A DNA stretch of 64,000 nt, from NCBI GenBank assembly GCA_030760725.1, contig JASWHV010000001.1:21697928-21761927 (forward strand). The letters run 5' to 3'. The notes beneath the pieces were generated by a model. It was not told the origin of the DNA and did no database searches. It saw nothing but the letters and a program-made list of their open reading frames with translations. Positions 1 to 9,843 of the stretch are shown here, one piece after another (positions within the stretch are counted from its first letter, which is position 1; each line of letters opens with the position of its first letter). The position numbers and the translations under genes were made by a program. The DNA is from Neostapfia colusana (Eukaryota; Streptophyta; Magnoliopsida; Poales; Poaceae).

Positions 1-90
1 TCCTTAGTGTGTTGGCTTGTACTCCCCCCTAGCCGCGGCTCGCCGCGGAGGCGGGGGAGGTGAGCTTGCCGCCGAAGGGAGCTTGGTCAT
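1..90 (-). pseudogene. gag: gag N-terminus of leftmost retroelement T1
   Basis: The ATG complement lies at 88-90, the same 58-base distance from the LTR edge as in the intact gag of N1. It encodes the family's N-terminus (MTKLPSAAS) and then a proline-rich variant. A TAA stop follows after about 28 codons. The rest lies outside the window, so the fate of the gene is unknown. Confidence 0.7.
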
Positions 91-148
91 CTTCGTTGGC
101 GGAAACTCGTCGCGCTAGGGGAAAAGCCCCCCTACCTGGCGCGCCAAA
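91..148 (-). other. primer-binding site and gag leader of T1
   Basis: Immediately inside the LTR the minus strand reads TTTGGCGCGCCAGGTAGG. The TGG two bases inside the LTR is the usual start of a tRNA-primed PBS. The same motif follows every 5' LTR of the family here. I do not assign the tRNA. Confidence 0.7.
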
Positions 149-1245
149 TGTCGAAGTGTGCGATCGACACTTCCCCCGGGCCTGCACTGGGCAGCCCGCA
201 GAGGTTCTTTTTTCGAAGGGGCTAGTTCCTAGCGGAGAGCTTGTGCGGATGGACGAGTTAGTGAGAGCTTGACACGGGAAGTTTTACGTGGTTCAGGCCG
301 CCGGAGCGTAAAACCCTACGTCCACGGCGAGCTATGGGGCTCGCTGTATTGCTTGCTGCTCAAGGCCGGGGGCCTGAGATTGGGGGTGAGTTACAGCTTG
401 AGAGTGTATGGCTAGCGTATGAGTTGCCGAATGCGAACCCTTGCTATCGACGCCTACCTGAGCCTTTTATAGTCCAAGGCTCGGGTGGCTTACAAGGGAA
501 GCCGGGACCCGACAGGTGGTCCCCGGGAAGATCGTCTATTATCTACCGTATCTGTAGTTACGCCGGTGGTTGCCTCTGGTCGAAGGCTTCTGAGTCTTCA
601 TTTTGCCGCCCTGCCCATGCCGTGCACTAGTCATAGTGGTTGATGACGGCGCAGGCGGCATGGGATGTCTTGTCGCGGCGTTTATTACCTGGCAGGTTCT
701 GACACCACGCGCCAGTCTGTGATGTGACTGGATGCAACAGCACCTGACAGGCGCGTGCTCCGTGTTTCCGCGTCTTGGGAAGACGCGGCCTTGAATACCT
801 TGTACGGGCAAGGTGAGGAGCGCCTTTACGCCCGCCGCCTACCGCTCGGGGGCTGGCAGCACCGTTCTTCTGGCCACGTGGCGGATCCGGGGCCCTTCTT
901 TGAGGTGAGAAGGGCCCGGCCTGCGGTGCACGTGGAGCCTCCAGACCTCTCCCCGCGGAGGGGGAGGTCCGGCCTCTGTATGCCACGTGGCAGGCCCGGA
1001 GCTCTCCTCTGTGGAGAGGGAGGTCCGGCCCCGCTGGACGCGTGGCGTCTTCGGACCTCTCTCCCGCGGGGGGTGAGGTCCGGCTTCTGTATGCCACGTG
1101 GCGGGCCCGGAGCTCTCTTCTTAGGAGAGGGAGGTCCGACCCCGCCGGACGCGTGGCGCCTTCGGAGCCCTCCCTGCGGAGAAGGGCGAGTACCTTAGGC
1201 ATTTTACCCTGTGCGCGGGGGTATCCCATATCTCAGGTACCGACA
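149..1245 (-). repeat. 5' LTR of T1 (minus orientation)
   Basis: This is a full-length LTR of about 1.1 kb. On the plus strand it begins TGTCGAAGTG and ends ACCGACA, so it reads leftward. It has a PBS on its left, which makes it a 5' LTR. Its right flank is gag of T2. T1 is therefore best read as an insertion into T2 gag in the same orientation, with its 3' LTR beyond the left edge; ggcgc (1246-1250) would be the target duplication. Confidence 0.8.
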
Positions 1246-1961
1246 GGCGCTGCGAACACTTGGTTCGCACCTGGCGCTGCGTATCCCGGCATGGGCAAGG
1301 CTGCACCATAGACTGGGGCCGCTACTTGCGGCGCATATGGTTGTGGCATATGCTGCGCAGCATATGCCTGTGGCGGGGCTCGCATGGCGAAGACCTGCCC
1401 TTCTGGTTGTGTCGAGGCCGACGACATGCTGTCGCCTGCCTCCTGGTTGCGACGCCTTTCTCGGCGTCACTTGAGGTACACCCGGGCGTCCTGCCCCAAG
1501 TGGCACCGTTCCAGTTCCCTTCGCAGGTCCGTCGACAGGAGCCTGGAGGAGCTGGAATCCGCCGTTAGCCCGTCAACCGTGGGTGTGCGCGTCAGCGACA
1601 CAGCCGGTTGCCCTGGGCGTCGTCCTCGTCGAAACCGAGGGTTCGCGGCGGCGACGACGAGGCGGTCCACCTCGCGGACCCATTGCTGGGACGCTGAATG
1701 GGGCGCATCCCCCGCAGGTGGGTTGTGCAGCAGCGCTCTTGCTGCAGCTAGCGCACCTCCATGGTGTACGCTCAGTGCTGCAGAAGACCTCACACTGGTT
1801 GGGGCCTGCATAGCCGGAGTCGGCGTTGCCGGAGTCGGCTGCTGGCTGCCCGCTTGTGCCGACACACTCCGTCCTGAGTGTGTCGACATGTACTCCCCAG
1901 TGGTCACGGTTCGCCGTGAACGCGGAGGGGGAGAGTTTGCCGCTGAAGGAAGCTTGGTCAT
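1246..1961 (-). pseudogene. gag: gag fragment of T2
   Basis: This is the N-terminal ~239 codons of the family Gag, read leftward from an ATG at 1961. Residues 1-164 are open. A stop (1467-1469) then replaces the Arg of the Leu-Glu-Arg motif; the change is CGA to TGA. Beyond it the frame stays open to 1246, where the T1 LTR interrupts it. The capsid core and the zinc knuckle are absent. Gag would form the virus-like particle in which reverse transcription takes place. This copy cannot make a functional Gag. Confidence 0.85.
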
Positions 1962-2018
1962 CTTCGTCGGCGGAAACTCGTTGCACTAGGGGAAAAGCAC
2001 CCTACCTGGCGCGCCAAA
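1962..2018 (-). other. PBS and gag leader of T2
   Basis: The standard 58-base interval lies between the 5' LTR and the gag ATG. The PBS-like GGCGCGCC-containing motif lies next to the LTR edge. Confidence 0.7.
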
Positions 2019-3117
2019 TGTCGAAGTGTTCGGTCGACACTTCCCCCGGGCCTGCACTGGGCAGCCCACGGAGGATCTTTTTTCGGGGGGGCTAGATCCT
2101 AGCGGAGAGCTTGCGCACATGGATGAGTTAGTGAGAGCTTGACACAGAGAGTTTTACGTGGTTCAGGCCGCCGGAGCGTAAAACCCTACGTCCACGGCGA
2201 GCTATGGAGCTCGCTGTATTGCTTGCTGCTCAGGGCCGGGGGGCCTGAGCTTGGGGGTGAGTTACAGCTTGAGAGTGTATGGCTAGCGTATGAGTTGCAA
2301 AATGCGAACCCCTGCTATCGACGCCTGCCTGAGCCTTTTATAGTCCAAGACTCGGGCAGCTTACAAGGGGAGCCAGGACCCGACAGGTGGTCCCGGGAAG
2401 ATTGTCTATTGTCTACCGTATCTGTAGTTACGCCGGTCGTTGCCTCTGGTCGAAGGCTTCTGAGTCTTCATCTTGCCGCCCTGCCCATGCCGCACGCTAG
2501 TCGTAGTGGTTGATGACGGCGCAGGCGGCATGGGATGTCTTGTCGCAGCGTTTATTACCTGGCAGGTTCTGACACCGCGCGCCAGCCTGTGATGCGACTG
2601 GGCGCAACGGCACCTGACAGACGCGTGCTCCGCGTTTCCGCGTCTCGGGAAGACGCGGGCCTTGAATACCTTGTACGGGCAAGGTGAGGAGCGCCTTTAC
2701 GCCCGCCGCCTACCGCTCGGGGGCAGGCAGCACCGTTCTTCTGGCCACGTGGCGGGTCCGGAGCCCTTCTTTGAGGTGAGAAGGGTCCGGCCTGCGGGGC
2801 ACGTGGAGCCTCCGAACCTCTCTCCCGCGGAGGGGGAGGTCCGGCTTCTGTATGCCATGTGTCGGGCCCGGAGCTCTCCTCTACGGAGAGGGAGGTCCGG
2901 CCCCGCTGGACGCGTGGCGTCTTCGGACCTCTCTCCCGCGGAGGGGGAGGTCCGGCTTCCGTATGCCACGTGGCGGGCCCGTAGCTCTCCTCTGAGGAGA
3001 GGGTGGTCCGGCCCCGCCAGACGCGTGGCGCCTTCGGAGCTCTCCCTGCGGAGAAGGGCGAGCACCTTAGGCATTTTACCCTGTGCGTGGGGGTACCCCA
3101 TATCTCAGGTACCGACA
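2019..3117 (-). repeat. 5' LTR of T2 (minus orientation)
   Basis: This is a full-length LTR, with edges TGTCGAAGTG (2019) and ACCGACA (3111-3117). It interrupts the antisense ORF of T3 at 3117/3118. The bases beside it (cccac) do not match those left of T1's LTR (ccaaa), so 149-3117 is not one simple insertion. Confidence 0.85.
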
Positions 3118-3905
3118 CCCACCATCTCGTTCAGCTCCTCGTCGGAAGGGTCAGAGCCGGGGCCCCTCTCCAGCCTGGAACAGTCCTGCTCACCGGTGTA
3201 GTACCACGCTGGGCGACTACGCTGCTGCAAGGGTGCAATACGGCGCGACATAAAGTCCATCAGCACCATCAGAGACGTCAACCCCCCGTTGGCCAGGAAC
3301 CAGATCCGCTCCAAGAACGGGGAGTACTCCTGCTCCAGCTCAGGGATCTCCTCCCAGAAGCGACGATCGGTGGTTGGGCTGGCGGTTGGGAGTTGTAGGC
3401 GATCGTGCTCGTCGGTCTGCACTACCACCCAGCTCTCCCTCCAGTTTTCCCACCTTGACGCGCTGAAGGGCAGAAGGTATCCAGAGACCTTGGGGTCCTT
3501 GCAGCGATGCTGAAAGTAGTATGCCCCCATCTGAGTCTTCGAGCCGTGCCCAGTCGTCCGCAACACAAAGAAGTAACGGAAGAGCGTCACGGAAGCATGC
3601 ACCCCCACGAACATCTCGCAGAAGTGGACAAAAACAGCAGCCATTGCGAAAGAGTTGGGGGAAAGATGGTGGAGCTGGAGGCCATATGTCTCCAGCAGGG
3701 TGACAAAGAAGGAAGAAATCGGTGGGACGAACCCCGCCAGAGCATAAGCCGTGAAGAAAACCATCTCCCCCTTTTCCAGGATCAGGGGGAGAGATCCTCG
3801 GCGAAGCCGGTGTTTCTGGTCTTCTGAGCGCCAGCCCAGCAGCCTGCGCACTGGCCCAAGCTCGGAAGAATGAACGGGGCGCGTCGGGAGCAAGTTGGAA
3901 GCCAT
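3118..3905 (-). pseudogene. T3 extra ORF with Transposase_28-type (putative gypsy) domain, truncated
   Basis: About 262 codons are open, starting MASNLL at 3905 on the minus strand, antisense to its plus-oriented element T3. Residues ~35-190 resemble the 'putative gypsy type transposon' domain (Pfam Transposase_28), an accessory protein of plant Tat-lineage Gypsy elements. Supporting motifs include LPLILEKGEMVFFTAYALAGF and the aromatic FVHFCEMFVGVHASVTLFRYFF stretch, cited here only as landmarks. The ORF is cut at its C-terminal side by the T2 LTR. Its first residues match the start of the coiled-coil aORF of N1-N4 (MASNPLPE), so both probably derive from one longer antisense gene. Its molecular role is unknown. 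Confidence 0.7.
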
Positions 3906-4392
3906 GGCGAAAGAGGGCAGGAAAGCCAGGGCGCGAGAGTTCAAGGGAAGTACGAGTACCAGGAAAGGCGAAGGGAAGCCACGATGCGGGTGAGATCCCC
4001 TTTTAAAACTTTCCAGGGATGATTCAAGGTGACTCGGAAACCTTCGAGAACATCGCACCGGTGACCGCGTTGGCTCTGGGACCGGGCGCCGATGACAGGT
4101 GTACCCAAGCCGCCCAACTGAAGCGGTGGGTCGAGGGGTCAGTCGCCCCAGAAGACAAACCGGCAAGGCGCTTCGTCGGTTCCGGAAGAAAGCACCGTAG
4201 CGTGCAGAAGTGGCAGCCTTGGGAACCGCCGCAATAAAAGCAACCATCAAGTGGGCGCACGCTCCCATGATCCCGTGGCCGTTCGCGCTCCGGCTGCGGT
4301 CGATGCGAGACTTAGAGAAAGTGCGCGGATCAGAAGAAACGGTGGTCCCACCTCGGGCTCACTAACTCCCCCGAGATGGGCCCGGGGGCCAC
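3906..4392 (+). other. T3 internal region between antisense ORF and 3' LTR
   Basis: No ORF here is convincing. The stretch is homologous to the leader between aORF and LTR in N1-N4 (5775-6265, 23886-24377, 32127-32617, 47842-48324). It ends with GGGCCCGGGGGCCAC directly before the LTR, a weak candidate for the polypurine-tract position. Confidence 0.6.
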
Positions 4393-4676
4393 TGTCGGTA
4401 CCTGCGATATGGGGTACCCCCGCGCACAGGGGAAAATGCCTAAGGAACTTGCCCTTCTCCGCAGGGAGAGCTCCGAAGGCGCCACGCATCCGGCGGGGCC
4501 GGACCTCCCTCTCCTCAGAGGAGAGCTCCGGGCCCGCCACGTGGCATACAGAGGCCGGACCTCCCCCTCCGTGGGAGAGAGGTCCGAAGGTGCCACGTAT
4601 CTGGCGGGGCCGGACCTCCCTCTCCTCAGAGAGGAGCTCCGGACCCGCCACGTGGCCGACAGAAGCCGAACCTCCC
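4393..4676 (+). repeat. T3 3' LTR, left part (split by N1)
   Basis: It starts TGTCGGTACC and ends in ctccc (4672-4676), the target duplication of N1. The LTR resumes at 12753. The two pieces together give 1098 bp, the normal family length, and reproduce the uninterrupted sequence seen near 50065. Confidence 0.95.
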
Positions 4677-5774
4677 TGTCGAAGTGTGCGATCGACACTT
4701 CCCCCGGGCCTGCACTGGGCAGCCCGTGGAGGTTCTTTTTTCGGAGGGGCTAGTTCCTAGCGGAGAGCTTGCGCAGATGGACGAGTTAGTGAGAGCTTGA
4801 CACGGGGAGTTTTACGTGGTTCAGGCCACCGGAGCGTAAAACCCTACGTCCACGGCGAGCTATGGAGCTCGCTGTATTGCTTGCTGCTCAGGGCCGGGGG
4901 CCTGAGCTTGGGGGTGAGTTACAGCTTGAGAGTGTATGGCTAGCGTATGAGTTGCAGAATGCGAACCCTTGCTATCGACGCCTACCCGAGCCTTTTATAA
5001 TCCAAGGCTCGGGCGGCTTACAAGGGAAGCCGGGACCCGACAGGTGGTCCCGGGAAGATTGTCTATTATCTACCGTATCTGTAGTTATGCCGGTGGTTGC
5101 CTCCGGTCGAAGGCTTCTGAGTCTTCCTTTTGCCGCCCTGCCCATGCCGTGCTCTAGTCGTAGTGGTTGATGACGGCGCAGGCGGCATGGGATGTCTTGT
5201 CGCGGCGTTTATTTCCTGTCAGGTTCTGACACCACGCGCCAGTCTGTGATGCGACTGGACGCAACGGCACCTGACAGGCGCGTGCTCCACGTTTCCGCGT
5301 CTTGGGAAGACGCGGGTCTTGAATACCTTGTACGAGCAAGGTGAGGGGCGCCTTTACGCCCGCTGCCTACCGCCCGGGGGCAGGCAGCACCGTTCTTCTA
5401 GCCACGTGGCGGGTCCGGTGCTCTTCTCTGAGGAGAGGGAGGTCCGGCCCCGCTGGACGCGTGGCGCCTTCGGACCTTTCTCCCGCGGAGGGGAAGGTCC
5501 CGCTTCTGCATGACACGTGGCGGGCCCGGAGCTCACCTCTGAGGAGAGGGAGGTCCGGCCCCGCTAGACGCGTGGCGTCTTCGGACCTCTCTCCCGCGGA
5601 GGGGAGGTCCGGCTTCTGTATGCCACGTGGCGGGCCCGGAGCTTTCCTCTGAGGAGAGGGAGGTCCGGCCCCGCCAGACGCGTGGCGCCTTCGGAGCTCT
5701 CCCTGCGGAGAAGGGCGAGCACCTTAGGCATTTTACCCTGTGCGCGGGGGTACCCCATATCTCAGGTACCGATA
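4677..5774 (-). repeat. 3' LTR of N1
   Basis: The left edge is TGTCGAAGTG. The right edge reads GATA where the family has GACA, a C-to-T change in a CAG context. It carries three G-box units (CACGTGG near 5403, 5515 and 5623) upstream of the TATA box in the sense direction. Confidence 0.93.
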
Positions 5775-6265
5775 GTGGCCTCCGGGCCCATCTCGGGGGA
5801 GATAGCGAGCCTGAGGTGGGACCTCCGTCTCTTCCGATCTGTGCACTTTCTCTAAGTCCCGACTTGGCCGCTGCCGTAGCACGAACGGCCGCGGGGTCGT
5901 GAGAGCGTGTGCTCACTTCATGACTGCTTTTACTGCGGCGGTTCCCAAAGCTGCCACTTCTGCACGTTGCGGCGCTTTCTTCGGGAACCGCTGAAGGGCC
6001 TTGCCGGCTCATCTTCTTAGGAGACTGACTCCTTGCCCCCACCGCTCCAGTTAAGCGGCTTGGGCCCACCCGTCATCTGCACTCGGTCTAGGAACCGAAG
6101 CAGCTGCGGGGGCGGGGTATCCGAAGAGTTCCGAATCGCCTGGAACTGTGCCGGGAAGCTTTTTAGAGGGGATCTCACCCACATTGTAGCTTCCCTTCGC
6201 ACTTCTCTGCGTTTCTTCTTGGATTCTTGCGCTTTTGCTCTATTTCCATTGAGCTCTCCCTTGCC
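5775..6265 (+). other. leader between N1 LTR and antisense ORF
   Basis: No credible ORF is present. The stretch is conserved in the other N elements and would form the 5' leader of any antisense transcript driven from or near the 3' LTR. Confidence 0.6.
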
Positions 6266-7995
6266 ATGGCTTCCAACCCGCTGCCAGAGAAGAAACGCGC
6301 TCGATCTCCTCCAGCAACGGCGCCGGTGCCAAGTCGGGATTCTGGGGTGCCTGACACTCCCTCCAGTGGCGACTCGAAGAGGCCCCGGGCTGATGTTCTG
6401 GGGGAAGCCTCTGAGGCATCCCCTGTTCCACCAGTCCAAACGACTGCAGAGCGGTCGTCGGAGACGGTAGCGGGCTCTGGAAATCCTACCCCGGCTCGGA
6501 AGTCGGGGTTTAGAGCCCGCTGGAGTGTCCGCGCTTCCCGGCCTTCCCCGTCTTGCGGGGAATCTGTGCCGATGCGCTCGGAGCCAGGGGCAACTGCTGC
6601 GGCCCCCAGGCCAGCGCGGACTTCCCCTGTTCCGGTGTGCCCGGACTCCGAGGCGGCGTCGTCTCTTCCTGCCGAGACAGCCACCGCGGCCCCCGAGCCA
6701 GCACAGGTTGATCCTGCACTAGGCGGCCTGGCTTCTTCTCCAGCACCGTCTTCCCCGGCTCGTCCCTCTCCTCAGGTCAAGGAGCCTGAAGCTGAAGAGA
6801 GCCTGGCTGGCCCGGCTGCCAGGGCCGCTGGGCCAGTTTCTCCTGATCGGCGCCTCGTCTCGGCGGCTGGCGCGTCGGCTCTTCCCGAGGACGAGGTAAT
6901 GGAGGAGGTCGGAGGGACTGCCCCAGCTTCTGTTGCTCCATTGCCTCTGGCGGACGCCTTCGCGCTTGCCGAGTCGAGTGTCCGGCAGGTCTTGGCTGCG
7001 CTAGGGCGCGAGCGGGAGGAGTATACGGTTGAACGGGACCGCCTCATCACCTGGGGGAACCTTTTGCGGGAGAGGACCGCGAAGGTTAAGAGCGAGCTCG
7101 ACTCCAGGCGGGAGTTGCTCGACTTCCGGGAAACGCTCGTCGACCGGATGAAGCAGGCTGTTGACCGCATGGACACCCAGTCGCGGAGGATCAACAGGGA
7201 GGCCCTGGAGGCTCACGCCCGGGCCGAAGAGAGCCTCTCTGCTGCTGCGGAAATACGGCAGCAGTTGGAGCGCCGCGAACTCGCCGTTGAGGAGCGGGAG
7301 CGTTCCGTGGCACCTGAGGCAGAGAGGGTCGCCGTGCAGCTGGCCGCGGGCGAGGATGACCTCCGAGCTCGGATGGAGGAGCTGGAGATTCTGAAGGCAG
7401 ACCTTGACTTGAGGGATGAACAGGTCTCCCATGATCGCCGGGCGGTCTTGGACCGGGAGTTGACTGCCGGCTTCAAGGCCGCTGAGTTGGAGCGGCTAGC
7501 CGAGACTCTCCGTCTTTGGGAGAGTTCCCTGACGGCCAAGGAGAAGGAATTCTCCGAGAGGAACCTGGAGGCTCTGCGGGCGGCCCGCGCGAGGTGGAGG
7601 AGCTCTCAGCCCTACGGTCCTCCGAGGCCCTTGCGGTCTCAAGCTTCATGGATCGAGCGGGGTCCGCCCTGATCCCTCTTGGCTTCAGTCCGGTGAGGGC
7701 CGCAACTCCCGCATTGCAGGTGGCAGAGGTGATCCCTGCATTGGAGTCGATCGGCGCCAAGCTGGACAGACTCGACTCGGTGGTAGCCAGCGAGCTTGAA
7801 GCCGAGGGCCGCGGCTTAGCTTTAGAGGTCGCCTCGCATGTGCTGGCATGCTTCAAGAGTTGCGACCCCTCTTTCTCACTGGAGCCAGCAAGAGAGGGCC
7901 CAGCCACGGAGCGGGAGGAAGCTGCCCGGGCTGAAGTCGAGGATGTGGCCGCCCTTGTAGCCGCAAGGTTCCGGCGAGAGCCGGGAGGTCCTTAG
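6266..7995 (+). pseudogene. aORF of N1: coiled-coil protein, one frameshift
   Basis: The ORF starts MASNPLPEKKRARSP at 6266 and lies on the strand opposite gag. Residues 1-190 are Pro/Ala/Ser-rich, with basic clusters (KKRAR, SKRPRAD) that could act as nuclear localisation signals. Residues ~225-450 are a long Glu/Arg/Leu-rich coiled coil. The C-terminal ~130 residues are a conserved globular-looking segment (SALIPLGFSP, then SHVLACFKS). One base is missing near 7591 compared with N2 and N3 (CGCGCGAG versus CGCAGCGAG). This breaks the frame, and the C-terminus continues in the third-shifted frame to 7995. The function is unknown. The C-terminal segment resembles that of antisense proteins in Tat-type retrotransposons. 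Confidence 0.75.
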
Positions 7996-9843
7996 GACTT
8001 GCTTCTTCCTTTTTATCAAGTTTGTAGTCCAGCTCAAGGAGCCTTGCTTAATTTGACTATCTTGGATACTTGTGTCTATGATGCTTTCTCCCTCCTTCTT
8101 GGTTTTGCCTGGCTGAGTCCTTAGCTCCGCAAGGTACTCAGAGGCCATTTCCAATCTCGGAGCTTCGCACAGACACCCTCCCCGGGTCCTAACCGTGTTA
8201 GGGGCCCCCGGAGGTCTCCGAACCTCGCCCTATGGGGGGCCCCAAGTCTGCCGGCCACGTGGCGGGTCCGGAGCTCCTCCTCAATAGACGGGAGCTCCGG
8301 CCATGTTGGACACGTAGGGCTTTCGGAGCCCTCCCGCTGAGGGGGGAGGTCCGGTCCCTGCCTGCCACGTGGCGAGCCCGGAGCCCTCCTCAAGGAAGGA
8401 GAGAGTTCCGCGCCTGCTGGACACGTGGGGCCCCCGGGCCCCGCCCCTGCTGGAGGGGCGGGTCCCGGTCCTCCCAGTCCCAGGCCGGTGTAGCTGGTAG
8501 CTCCTTTCCCCCCGCTTCATGCAGTCCCTGTTGCCGTAACCTGGAGGTCCTGCACACAGGTAGAGGAAACGTAATTCTCCTCGGGGGGTCCTCCTCTCCT
8601 GTCTCCTAGTCTTATCCGTCTTATGGTCCTGACCCGCTATACGGGGCTTGGGCAATTCTGTGCACGAGGCGCCGGAGCTCCGGCTCCCTCCGAGTTTTGG
8701 GTACGGCCGTCCGATCCCTAGTACCAGGCCATGCGTTGGGGAAGCAGAGTGCACGCGCTTTGGGTTCATGACCAGGCAAAGCGGACGTACTCCCCTGGAC
8801 CTCTGGAGAGCAGGATGTGCATGCTTTGGGCTCTGGGCCGGTTAAGATGGATACTCACCCTGGACCCCCCATGCACAATGCTGGCCTTCCCTGGAGGTGA
8901 CCAACTGACACCGCAACACCTGACTGGGGGAGGCCCGAGAGACTCACTCGGCCATCGGCAGGTGCCTCAAGCGCAACCGCCTTCGGGAGGATAGCAAATG
9001 CCGACTATGGATGAGCGCAGGAGAGTGGGAGCTAGACGTATGATGAACATACAGAGATAGTGCGATCATAAAAATTAATGCATAATTTAAATGAGCGCAT
9101 GAGAAGGAGCTAAGTAGAACAGGTCTCTGTATTCGCGCCCATAGGTGGAATTTTGGCTGTACGTGGGGGCAATGTTCTGCCTCGTCTACAAGGGAAGCAA
9201 GACTCTACGCGCTTAGGGTCGGAACCAGACTAAACTGGACGTAGTCCTGTACCGTCCCTTGAGACTTAGCTACCCCAAGCTCTGTTCCTAAGTTCTATGG
9301 GGTCTATTACAGAAGTGAATAACCCTGTTCTACCAATGCTCAGTAAGTAGGACTTACAGTGTTGCTCCGTGGCAAGGATTTTTGTGAATGGTTCCCACTC
9401 TCGGTTGAAAGGCATGTGTACCTGGGGCGGCAGCTTTCGTGATTCGGAAGGGACCTTCCCTGCTGGGGGAGAGCTCATGGGTCCTTCTTGGAATATAGCG
9501 TGCCGCTTCACCAGGCTGCCCTCTTGCGGGCCCCCGTCGCGTTTGGTTCTTTGGCGGTAGTGCTTAGAGCATTAGCCGAGACCGTGCGTTGTGGGGTGTT
9601 CCCTGCAAGCCGAGTCTTGTCGAAGTTGTTGTCTTCACGCTGGATCAGGTCCTGCGTGGCTTCTCTCCGGGGCCCCCGGGGAGTTCTCCCCTTCTGGCTA
9701 AGACCTTCAAGGGGTAGGTGGACCCGGGCTCGTCTTGGATGACCTAAGGCGTCTCCCCCTTCTAGCAAGGCCTTCAAGGGGTTGACGGACCCTAGGCGGC
9801 CCCCGAGAGGTATGTTCGAGGCACGGAGGCGTGCCGCAGCTGG
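7996..9843. other. N1 intergenic region: internal G-box repeats and integrase-tail remnant
   Basis: No full gene is visible between the convergent aORF and gag. Bases 8220-8470 hold repeated GC-rich units with CACGTGG or ACACGTGG motifs like those of the LTR. Bases 9266-9511 (minus strand) keep a remnant of the integrase C-terminal tail (SPPAGKVPSES.., ending near the SYLLSIGRT extension). Bases ~9690-9790 contain two imperfect copies of a CCTTCAAGGGG module. The rest of pol is deleted. Confidence 0.65.

Noticed and set aside
334..630. Repeated ~100-aa ORFs starting MELAVLLAAQGRGPE in many places
   Set aside because: They lie entirely inside LTRs and recur only because the LTR recurs; copies break at random.
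627..1229. Long overlapping Arg/Pro/Ala-rich ORFs on both strands over the LTR G-box units
   Set aside because: They are products of GC-rich 111-bp tandem repeats with few stop codons and show no domain or codon constraint.
149..3117. Reading 149-3117 as one complete LTR element with a short gag between two LTRs
   Set aside because: The flanks (ccaaa and cccac) do not match and a PBS lies left of the 149-1245 LTR. Same-orientation nesting of T1 in T2 explains it better.
5400..5700. Possible CRISPR-like array because of regular repeats
   Set aside because: The spacers are part of the repeat, the repeats lie in LTR promoters of a plant genome, and no cas gene is present.
7213..7539. Ser/Arg-rich ORFs opposite the aORF (also 22210-23379 and 46319-47671)
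   Set aside because: They are mirror frames of the Glu/Arg/Leu coiled-coil coding sequence. Only the aORF frame shows conserved start, stop and domain order.
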